DNA of 64,000 bases from Cerrena zonata. Lineage: Eukaryota; Basidiomycota; Agaricomycetes; Polyporales; Cerrenaceae. Positions 12,077 to 21,385 of this stretch are shown piece by piece. A program made the position numbers and the translations under genes. The notes beneath the pieces are model-generated. The model was not told the origin of the DNA. It saw only the letters and a program-made list of their open reading frames with translations, and made no database searches. The DNA lies in the NCBI GenBank assembly GCA_038087015.1, contig JASBNA010000023.1, positions 124,001 through 188,000 on the forward strand, in the 5' to 3' direction. Every line of letters starts with the position of its first letter. Positions within the stretch are counted from its first letter, which is position 1.

Positions 12077-12967
12077 TTAATTAAATGGTTTGGCACATTT
12101 TCTATTTTCAATAACCCCAGTCTCTTCACAAATCATGGTTTGCCAATCAATAGCATACATTAACCCTCCGGCGCCTCCTTCACTTTTAGCAAAAATTACC
12201 CCTAAATCATTCCTAGCGGTACTCAAATAATAATTAGACCCATCTCCTAATGAAATAACTTCTGCTCTCACTATATCTCCTGGTTTAAAACATTCAATAA
12301 TCTTCAATTTATCTCGTTCTGTAGATCTAATATCATTCAATCTAATTATTCCTTTGAAAGTCTCCCCTAAATCACTCGATTGGGCATTCAACAAGGTAGA
12401 TTGGCTTGATGCAACTGTGGTATGTGAACTTATAGGTTGGGATCCTCCCCATATAGGTAAAGATTTATGAGCAACTTCCCCAATGGTTCCAACTCCCGAA
12501 TCGCTAAGTACATTACCATGTCCTTCAACAGTTAATATTTCCACATACGCTTGCTGTAAATTTAATCTTGTCACTCTTACTAATACTATATCTCCTTCTT
12601 GTGGTAAATTTATCGATATAGAATCTTTGGCAATCTCAGTTGTATTCATTAAAATCTCCTTCTCATATTCAATATACGTATTGGATTTCGGCATAACCGT
12701 CACTAAAAAACTCTTAATGCTTGGTTCTCCTTCCTTCTCCTCGTCGTCATTACTCTTATCTGTTAACTTTAATTCTTGAATGACTAATTGTCCTAATATC
12801 GTGGAACTGATCACTGGAATCGTCTTAATCTCTTTGGAATCTACTTCAATATTTAATATTGTGGTCCCTTTCCCGGATATGTACTTCTCCACAACATTCT
12901 CGGATGAACCATCCTGTAACTTATAAGTGGGTGTTATATACTGGCCCGGTATCACGTATTTAGACAT
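12077..12967 (-). CDS. CSL4: Exosome cap subunit Csl4
   Basis: 296-residue homologue of Csl4 (YNL232W), a cap subunit of the RNA exosome in nucleus and cytoplasm. The N-terminal domain begins VIPGQYITP. The S1 RNA-binding domain begins at about residue 123 (QEGDIVLVRVTRLNLQQAYVEI) and continues through FKGIIRLNDIRSTERDKLK. The C-terminal domain includes FKPGDIVRAEVISLGDGSNYYLSTARNDLGV and ends with a short Cys-containing segment (MICEETGVIENRKCAKPF), the remains of the zinc ribbon. It is convergent with PDR16 (76-base gap), in the order found in S. cerevisiae. The promoter contains a run of 25 A (13033-13057). Confidence 0.93.
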   Translation of the reverse strand: MSKYVIPGQYITPTYKLQDGSSENVVEKYISGKGTTILNIEVDSKEIKTIPVISSTILGQLVIQELKLTDKSNDDEEKEGEPSIKSFLVTVMPKSNTYIEYEKEILMNTTEIAKDSISINLPQEGDIVLVRVTRLNLQQAYVEILTVEGHGNVLSDSGVGTIGEVAHKSLPIWGGSQPISSHTTVASSQSTLLNAQSSDLGETFKGIIRLNDIRSTERDKLKIIECFKPGDIVRAEVISLGDGSNYYLSTARNDLGVIFAKSEGGAGGLMYAIDWQTMICEETGVIENRKCAKPFN

Positions 12968-13032
12968 GTTGTATGCTTAATAAAGGTGTATTGATAGCTT
13001 CTACTGCTCATCTTATATTGAAAAAATGCAAT

Positions 13033-13057
<25 letters not shown>
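13033..13057. repeat. Homopolymer of 25 A
   Basis: An uninterrupted poly(A) run lies in the 194-base divergent spacer between CSL4 and the small gene at 13162. It is the longest A run in the window and a likely nucleosome-excluding promoter tract. Confidence 0.8.
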
Positions 13058-13063
<6 letters not shown>

Positions 13064-13161
13064 GCTGCGTGCAGGTATCGAAAACCCATCAACAACTGTC
13101 CTACTTGCTTAAACATTCGTTTCAGCTGGACGAAAGCTACCACAATTGTTCATTAGATACA

Positions 13162-13407
13162 ATGTCTGTCGAATACCCAGCATATGTTGACGGTAAACCT
13201 CCAGTTCTCACTCTTTCACAATACGATTTGGCCTCGTGGGCTCCTTCTACTTGTGTTGACAGAAGAGATGGTGGTTATTACATAGTTGTTACTGAAAAGC
13301 CAGATACTGTTGTTGCTAAGGTTGATGATAATGATAAAGCTACTTTGGATGCAATTTTCCAAAGTGCTCATGCTGATTATTCCAATCAGCTTAATGAACA
13401 GAAGTAA
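13162..13407 (+). CDS. Small protein of unknown function (81 residues)
   Basis: ATG at 13162 opens an 81-codon frame, MSVEYPAYVDGKPPVLTL..., ending QLNEQK. A longer reading of the same frame starts further upstream but runs through the poly(A) tract as a Lys run, so I take this Met. Composition is balanced and acidic (YYIVVTEKPDTVVAKVDDNDKAT), without membrane segment or signal. It sits between CSL4 (divergent) and BNI4 (convergent), and no gene is present at this spot in S. cerevisiae as I know it. I do not recognise the family. Codon use resembles neighbouring genes, so I consider it a real gene. Confidence 0.6.
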   Translation: MSVEYPAYVDGKPPVLTLSQYDLASWAPSTCVDRRDGGYYIVVTEKPDTVVAKVDDNDKATLDAIFQSAHADYSNQLNEQK

Positions 13408-13635
13408 AGCAGCTAAAGTTTAGTTAAGATTGTATATTTTTACAATAAATCAATTTTTTGTTTAACTAAATGAAATGTAAATGCAATTGGTATATAAAAC
13501 GTCGAGAGGAACTAAATATAGAACTATGTAATTAAAAGTCTGTAAAGGTGAGTAGTAAAAATTAAGATATTTAATGTAAAAAATGTGCTTTTCAATGTTG
13601 AAAGAAAATAAAATTAAGAAAAGAATGAAGTAGAA

Positions 13636-16600
13636 TTAAATGAAATGAGTATAACAATGTGATTCTTCATGAACTTCCATTTCGCTCTTTAACAAATTGA
13701 TTTCTTCTTTGATTTGTTGAGCTAATAATGGAGTCAATTGGTTACAAGTTGCTGTATCTGGATGTCTATCATATTCCTTCACCATTATAAGTATCATATA
13801 AGATAATTCTTGAAGAAAATCTAACTCCATCTTTAAAGGATAAAGGTTGTGTTTTAATTGGTCCAAGCTTAGGCGAGGAATATGGTGAGTTATTGGATTT
13901 TTTGATTTTAGATATTATCGAACTAAAGGATCTAGGACTTGAACTGCTAGTGTCCGATAATGAAGGAATCTTGTCATGATGATAAGGATGGTTTGGCGGT
14001 GGTAATGTACCGTTATTAGATCTTTGAGAATAACTATTTGAATTTCCGAATTTTTTACTATTATTACTTGAAATCGAACCAACATCACTAACTGATTGTT
14101 TCATATTGCTAGCGGAAACACTATTGGATAATTTTGAATTTGAATAAGCCTTGGGGTTTGATGAACCTAAATTTTCTTTATCGGATGCATCATCACTATC
14201 AAAAGCATCGTCTAATTCCGATCCAAACCCACCGCCAACGCCTCCAAATTCATCCTCAGTTGAATCATCTCCAAAAGAGATATTGAAAGATTGATGAGAA
14301 TCACTGCTTCTGATATCATGCAAGGCAAGTTTACCACCAAAAGAAGGACCTTTCAATCCTTTGAAAGACATTGAGATCGGTCTATTATTGAAATCACTCT
14401 TTCCATTTTCATCAATATTTACAGTATTATTAGAACTATCTGAGAGACGATTGGTTGAAGTTTTATAGGCAGTTTCCAAGATTGGTGATTCCTCTAATGG
14501 ATTATGCTTTTCAATGATTGACTCAGGAGATTGAGGTACTTCTTTATTAAGATGACTATTAGTAGTTTTCTTATTCAAAGTCTTGACTAAAGATTCGTCA
14601 TAAGAGTCACTACCTTCATTATCAGCTAATAAAGTAGACTCGTCCTTCGAATTATTATCCAATTTGATGACGGGAGAAGGAGATAATTGATTTTGATCAG
14701 TTTGACTAACTGGTGGAGTGCTTAATAAAGAAGCAGGTGGTTGATTTAAACCATTTTTCAATTGGTTAGCTGAGTCAGGTGGTGATAAATGTTGAGGTCT
14801 TTTGGTGACCGATTCCGTTGGAGATGGATCTTTTGGAGAATTAGTAAAATCTAAATTATCAAGATCAATGAAATCAGCAAAGTCAATGAATTGTTGATAG
14901 TTATTATCTTCTGTTACGTCATCAACTGTTTGGATGGTATCATCTTTGGATAAAATATTAGCATCGATAGAATTCATTGAAGCATCTAAAGGATCAACTT
15001 TCAAGTTCTTCTTTGAGTGGGAATTCTTTAAGATACTACTTGATCTCTTTATACCATTATTTGGTTTGGAAATTGGCATATTACTACCATGAATGATATT
15101 TTCGTCACTACCATTATAGTTAGCAAAAGAGTTACGTTTATTTCCAGCATTATTGGAGCCAATAGATTTCATAGATCTGGATCTTTCCAAAGAAACAATA
15201 CTTTCAACTTCTTGAACGCTGAGAGATTTTGGAAAAAGGGCTTCACCGATTAATTGATCATTAATCTTTGAAGAGCTTGAATCCAAATGTTTTGGTTGAC
15301 TTGGAATTTGGGATTCAACAATTCTTGGGGTATTAATATTGGAAGAATCGTAGCTGACATCGAATGGAGATCCAAATATATCATCATCGTCGAAAGTTTC
15401 TGAAGCTTTGTTATTATTATTCATTAAATGATTTGAGCTTAAAGGTCCTTTAGAAACATTCATTGCACTAGATGATGTTGGAGGATCAATTGACATTTCT
15501 TCATCGAATCTTCCGTTGCTTAATTTAGTTGGAGGATTATTTCTTAAATTAATTGAATCATCTTCATTATCCTTCAAGTCAGCCTGGCTTTCTATGTTTT
15601 GTTTTGGCTGTTTCACAGAATTGCTATCATTATTATAAACAAGATTTGGGTTATAATCATCATCACTGACTTCTCTAATGAAATTTATGTTTGAATTTGA
15701 TTTGTAAGCTTTGGAAGTGGTCAAATTGTCATGATTAATTGATAATTCGTCACCGATTTCAGAGGTAACAACCGGATCTTTATCAGCGACTTCATTTGTT
15801 TTTTCATCATTAGCCAATTTTTTACCCAAAGTGTCAGTCGATTTATTTTTTTTGAAAACATTCAAAATTGACGAAGAAGAAGAGGACTTATTCAAAGGAG
15901 GATGAACTTGAGATTTTTGAGGAGAGTTTGGAGCAATTGATTTTGAATCATCATTTTTCTTACGATTTTTATTTCCAAATAATTTTTTCTTCTCGGTGGA
16001 TGCTGTAGCAGTAGTATTTGTTGTTACAATACTAGTTGGGGAAGATCCAATTTCAGTGAAATTTGGAGTAGAAGCAGATTTATTTTTCAATTTTTTAGGC
16101 TGAGAAGGTAATTCTAAATTTGAATTATTGTTAGCCTTTTCATTTAAACTATGATTTTTTGATTTCAGTTTAAATAAATTTCTAAAGCTAAATTTTTTAG
16201 AAGATGATTTAGTAGTTGTTTCAGATAATTTACTTTTTTTGGTAGTGGGAGGTTGAACTGAAGACATGCTAGTACCACTACGAATACTTTGGTTATCATT
16301 AAAAGAATATTTGTTCAAATCGCCTAAAGTGTTGGATCTTCTATGTCTTCCGGGGATTTCGGGTTTTGAGAAAGGCGAAGATGGATTTTTCAAAGAAAAA
16401 GTTGAATTTGATCTTAAATGAGGCGATTTTTTATCACTTTGAAAGAATGATTTAGGAGTACCCAATAATTCATTTGTACTTATAGTATTCACAGTATTGA
16501 TAGTATTTGGGGTATCATTTAAGGAATCAAATTTTGAAGAACCAGAATATTGTTGAGGAGTTGAAGGTTTAAATTTTGAGCCATTAGTCAAGATTGAAGT

Positions 16601-17693
16601 ATTACTTGGTCTTCTACCCGATTGCTGGATTGTTTCAGAAGATTTAATAGGAGGAGGTTGAGGAATTGAAATTTTGGGAGGATTTTTATTTGAAAATGAT
16701 GAATTTGAAGGAGAAGGTAAAGAATTATCATTATTAAAGTTATTTGGTTTTCTTAAACCATCATTATCTATAGAACTATTATTAGTTAAAGTAATAGAAC
16801 TATTATTATTTACAGTTGAAGAATAACTTGGAATTCTTAAATTTGAAGAATTAATCTCATCAGAATTAGGTTTTTTCAAAGAATTCTCATTAATCAAAGT
16901 ATCATCTTGTTCTGAAGAATGAGCAAGATCATTTAATTCATTTTGGTTATTAAAATGGTCAAACTGAGACGGTTCACTAATGATTTTAGGAGAATAATCT
17001 TTATTAGTTGATTTCATGGTATAAAAAGTAGCTGGTTGAGAAAGAATTGGAGTTTCATCACTAGTACTATAGCCTTCATCAATGGTTGTAATTGAAGTTC
17101 TATTAACGTTATTTGATTGAGGTTGGAAAGATTCATCAGAGGAATCACGAGAAGTTGATCTTGCGGTTTGGAAAGTTTGAACCGAATAAGTAGAAGCTCG
17201 ATTAGTATCAATTGATTGATTGTTTAAAGATAAAGATGAGATATTTACTGGATTTTGAGGATCAACCTCTTCATCATTTTCATTTATTAGTTCTTTAATG
17301 GTTGACGAATTTTTAGTAGAATTGTCTTTTGAAGTTAAGATATTTTCCAAAGCCTTCATTGATGGAGAATTTTTCATAAAACTGGTTCTTTCGGATTGAA
17401 CTTGATAAGGATTAATCAGAGGCTTAGACTTTTTTAGGTAAAAAGGGGTTATTAGAATTCAAATTAGTGGAAGGTATTTGAGAATCTTCACTAACTGATT
17501 CCAATAATGAAAATTCTTGTGGATTCAAATAACTAGTGTTAATTGAATTGGATGATATTGAATTGGGTATTTTAACTGATTTTCTTAAATTAGTTAAATG
17601 GTCAGATGAAGAAGATGAACTTATAGGTTTAGGAAATGAATAAAAGTTATCATTCAAGAGGAGTTCCTCTAAGTTATCATCTTGTTTCGTCAT
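13636..17693 (-). CDS. BNI4: Bud-neck scaffold Bni4, two frame changes
   Basis: Large, disordered Ser/Asn-rich protein of about 1,350 residues. Its C-terminus is diagnostic of Bni4 (YNL233W), the scaffold that brings protein phosphatase 1 (Glc7) and chitin synthase III to the septin ring. The RVxF-type Glc7 docking motif is VRFSS, followed by RIILYDTYNG. After one frame change (extra base in CC at 13776-13777) the family end resumes, EYDRHPDTATCNQLTPLLAQQIKEE...SHCYTHFI. At the 5' end the true start appears to be ATG at 17693 (MTKQDDNLEELLLND). This frame stops at 17426-17424 after NPFLPKK, and the next frame carries on as SKPLINPYQVQSERTSF into the main frame. One extra base in the T-run 17430-17435 explains it. 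Its position beside CSL4 and the globin matches S. cerevisiae. Confidence 0.9.
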
Positions 17694-18644
17694 TTTTCCA
17701 GGTTAAAATTTTTTTTTCTTTTGTTCTCTTTTTTTTGTTCGTTTTATTAGTTTGTTTGTTTAGCTTTGTTCAAATATTTACCTATTTGTTATTAGTTGAG
17801 CTATTTTTGTATCGGGATGTAGGTGTTGACGTTCACACAAGGACTCCTAAGATATGACGAAACCGATTCCCACTGACGAGATGAGAGAATAAAGTTGACG
17901 AAACGATCGTCGCTTTTTGAGTAATTCAACGAGAAACACGAAATTGCCTTTAACAATAGCAAACGAGCCCAAGGACTAAGACTGATTTGATTGGTAAGAA
18001 AGTAGTTTTGAAGAATAAAGCCCAGGATGGAAGGTTGAGCTGGTGGATTGCAAAGATTCGTAATGAGCAGGTAGGGGATGTTGTCAAGCAAGTACAAGGG
18101 TTGTTAAGTGAGAAGGGGGGAACGTTGTAAAGCGAAATTTAAAGGAGGTACTTCGAGTACTCGAAAAAAAAAATATCACTGTCGGGTAATGAACCTATTG
18201 GACAGGATCTCTGGATATGGTGGGATCGTTTAATTAGTCGGGGACGAAGTTACGGTTGTGGGAAGTTAACGAACGAATGTAACAACCAGTCCAGTGAAAT
18301 CAATAAAGATTAACAACAAATCAACAACAAAAAAAAAAAAAAAGACTGGTGAAAAAAGGTCTCAGTATACAAGATGTAGGTATAAGAGGATATATATATT
18401 GGGTAAACCCTTGAAGCAAGGAAGAAAAATGGTGATACACAAAAGCTGTGGAACCAGTGCTGGATTATATGGGTGCCAGCGGGCGAACAATACACGATAT
18501 TCAAACACGGTACGGTTGTACCTGGTTTACACGAATGGAAGGGGGAGGAAGTAGATGAAGCAGGTGACGCGTCGACGCGTTTGCACAGCGCACCGTGCAC
18601 CTACAGTTTTTTTTATAAATCTAAACGGTGTATTGATAAATAGG
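17694..18644. other. BNI4 promoter and globin 3' flank
   Basis: No gene is seen; open frames at 18294-18806 are short and partly overlap the globin 3' end. Notable sites are a perfect 14-base palindrome TTCGAGTACTCGAA (18152-18165), a second 14-base palindrome made of two MluI cell-cycle boxes (18567-18580), and a Rap1-like GCACCGTGCACC at about 18589-18600. Poly(A) runs occur at 18166 and at about 18329. Confidence 0.55.
18567..18580. promoter_or_regulatory. Two overlapping-palindrome MluI cell-cycle boxes (ACGCGT)
   Basis: ACGCGTCGACGCGT is a perfect palindrome containing two ACGCGT hexamers separated by two bases. ACGCGT is the binding site of the G1/S factor MBF. It lies about 875 bases upstream of the BNI4 start and about 65 bases past the globin stop codon. 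Use by BNI4 is an inference from its bud-neck role. Confidence 0.5.
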
Positions 18645-19769
18645 TCACATGATGACGCAGTTTCTCTTCTTTTTCTTTATGGTGGAGCTAGAAGAAGAGA
18701 AGGTAGCGGTAGAAGGGTCTCTTTGATGGCTGATAAAGGAGTCCTGGTGGAGCATGGTTGGTTTTTTCTTTGTTGCCGTGGGATTAAAGCTATCGTAGGA
18801 GGTTGAGTAGTTTGCGGAGGTGACTCCGGTTGAGATGGAGGATCTTTTATCTAAGTCAAACAGGTCATCGGTGGAGAATCTTGAATCTTGATAGTCTTTA
18901 TTGAATTTGAGCACTGGATCGATACCAAATTGTAATAAGGAATTAGATAAATAGAGGTATAGTTTAATCCATAAATTTCTAATTCTCTAGTAAATTTATA
19001 ACCAAATCTTTCGTGGAAAGTTTCAATGAAGAGCTTCACCCATTAATTCGAATTGACTTGGTTCAATACCTAAGATTCTTGAATGTCTTTTACCTAATTT
19101 ATTTAAATAATCATCTAAGTTAGATAAGTTTTCCAATTGGGTAATGGCAAAACTCATCACCCCGGCAAAGGCCACTGCTTGATGTTTTATTGAAGGGAAC
19201 AATTTTTCCAAGTCAGGACTCATTGATAATAAGTTTGAATAGAATTGTCTACAAAATAACGAGCTGGCAATGGTTGATGCGTTATTTTTCTTGAACAGAC
19301 CGGGGATCTTACCACTGACGCTATTTTCTTCATCCAATAGCATTATATTCCATGTGTATCTAATTAATTCGATTTCCTTTTTATTTAAATTTAAATTCAC
19401 CTTGTATTGTGATTGTAATGAATAATTTGAATTAATTGATTTATTTGATTCGATTCTGATTAACTTATAACTATCTTCCAACACTTCATTTTGTTGGGTA
19501 TTGATTTGATATAGCGCTGGTATGGGTGGTGGATGGTGATACGATATGTTTGTTGATTGGGGAGATAATTGATATTCATTGCCAAACCCCAGTATCGTTG
19601 GCGATTTTAAACTTGGTGGGGTATTTATGGCTTTGGGAATACTTATATTTGACAAATTTGATACATTTCGGTTTCTTATTGGATTAAGATTCGATAATCT
19701 CGACGCCCTGCATTTTTGGGATATAATCGATTGTTGATCAGAAGTATGGATTGGGGAATTTTTAATCAT
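18645..19769 (-). CDS. Globin with polybasic CaaX (CVIM) C-terminus, two frame changes
   Basis: Homologue of the S. cerevisiae heme globin YNL234W, in the same place next to BNI4. A disordered N-terminal extension (1-125) precedes a globin domain (about 130-270): helix A KKEIELIRYTW, CD1 Phe191 in KLFPSIKHQAV, and proximal F8 His229 in LGKRHSRILG. The first frame stops at 19025-19023 after MGEAL. The globin continues in the second frame (IETFHERFGYKFTRELE) and third frame (LWIKLYLYLSNSLLQFGIDPVLKFN). One extra A at 19029-19030 and one missing T at 18976-18978 explain both. The tail is Ser-rich and ends KKKKRNCVIM: a Lys/Arg cluster plus a farnesylation-type CaaX box. A GTAAGT immediately before the start ATG could be a splice donor, so the start is not certain. 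Enzymatic role (signalling or redox) is unknown. Confidence 0.88.
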
Positions 19770-21385
19770 ACTTACCTGATACTCTGGGAGAAGAAAAAAA
19801 GAGGTTGAAACTAGGTATTAAGTAGTTTAAAGAATGAAGGAATGAAAGAATTAAAAAAAGAGACTATTATTATCTAAAAACAAACAAAAAGACGAAGAAG
19901 CTTTGCTAGCCGAAACAATCAAATTTAAGAATTAAAGTTATCGATGTATGCATTTATATATATATATACTTAGATCAAATGTTTTAACTAGATTTGTAAA
20001 ATGTATGATGGGCTATTGATATAAAAAATTTTCAATACCCTTTATTAAGTAAAAAATGTGAAAATTGTAAAAAAAAATCGTATAGCCATAAAATGAGCTA
20101 ACCTTAGCTCGCTTTACTAAAAACAGGTAAATCTAGCATTACATCCGGGGTTACTGTAAGTGAGTGCCATGTTCTGGAACTGTTAGCTCCAAGATCTCCA
20201 TCGGGTGCCTCCATACAGCTTTTCTAGCCCTTGGCCGCCTTGCCATTCCGTGTTAATGCTCGGGAACCAGCTACTCAATCTGGCAGATTCCGCACCGGAC
20301 CGGTCAGCTTGTAGTCACGTGAACTCTCACGTGCAACGCTCCCCGGATGTCTGGGTGTATTCTCCTCGGTTTCTCTCTCGGTTTTAAACCCGGTTCTGTT
20401 TATGTTTTTGTTGGTGTAGTCTCTTTTTTGGGGAGAGGCAGTCGTGGCGCTACCCAGGGCTGTCCGAGCAGTTTTGTGCCCGCCCCTCCGGAAATACCAA
20501 TTGGGATTTTACTGAACGTCGTGCCGTACCTTGCTAATACTGTTACAAAGTTTATATTTTAATAACGGTGTCTAGTTGAAAGCTTAATACCACAGGGGGA
20601 TCTTTCCCATTTGTAGTTGTCAGCATAACTCTTTTCAGCTGTTTACAAGTGCGTGCATTACTCTTGGAGACCATCAGACCAAACCATGAGCCAGTATAAA
20701 AGGAAATTACAGAAACAAACAGCATAAGTAGGATCTCTTAAGTGCATTTTCCCACAATGCTATTGATTGCTTGCTTGCCTAACTTAATTTGTAAAATAAG
20801 CTTTCGATTGTTAGATTAAGTTAACTCCTAAACTGACTTATTGAACCCCTACAAAGTAGAGCAAGTAAAAGTTTATCTTTACATGGTAGTTTAAGAACTA
20901 AATTAATTATTATTAATGGTAATTATACAATACTAACTTCTAATAAAACAAAAAGAATGAATAAACAAAATGGTGAATTGAAAGAATCTAATTTTTCGGG
21001 AAGTTCTCGCATGGTTTTTTTTCTTTTTTTTTCCTTTCTTTTTTTTTTTTTTTTGTTCTTTTCAATTTTTTTATGGGTCTTTTTTTGTTTTTTTGTTTTT
21101 TGAATGTCAATTTCTTTTCATACTTGGAGAAATCCGAATTAGAAGCTGTAGAAGCAAATGGGAATGGGGAAACAAAAAATAAAAAATTAAGTAAAAGCAA
21201 GACAATCAACAATGAAAAAAATATCTTCAGATCCAACTTGGAGAAAAGCAACACCGTCAAATCAGCAGCAACTGATTGAATGAAAATAATAAACCCAAAG
21301 AAAACCCTATATTAAGTATCAACACAAAAGACAAGAACGAAACATTATTATTATAAAACAAAAAAAAAAATTAAAATGATCAAAA
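19770..21385. other. 1.6 kb gene-free region: globin promoter and regulator 3' flank
   Basis: The near half is AT-rich. From about 20095 to 20560 the DNA is GC-richer and contains an inverted repeat GAGCTAA-CC-TTAGCTC (20095-20110) and two CACGTG boxes (20316-20321, 20328-20333). The distal part is T/A-rich (about 21010-21110) flanking the convergent side of the regulator gene. The overlapping open frames at 20205-20562 do not look like genes. Confidence 0.55.
20316..20333. promoter_or_regulatory. Paired CACGTG E-boxes upstream of globin
   Basis: Two CACGTG hexamers start 12 bases apart, about one DNA turn, at 20316 and 20328. CACGTG is bound by Cbf1, Tye7 and Pho4-type bHLH factors in this clade. 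They lie about 550 bases upstream of the globin start. Confidence 0.5.

Noticed and set aside
19761..19790. ATACTTACCTG on the plus strand resembles the U1 snRNA 5' end
   Set aside because: No U1 stem-loops follow. On the minus strand it reads GTAAGTATG at the globin start, which could at most be a splice donor.
20205..20562. Overlapping frames in the GC-rich patch upstream of the globin
   Set aside because: Short, in competing frames, and with no recognisable motif.
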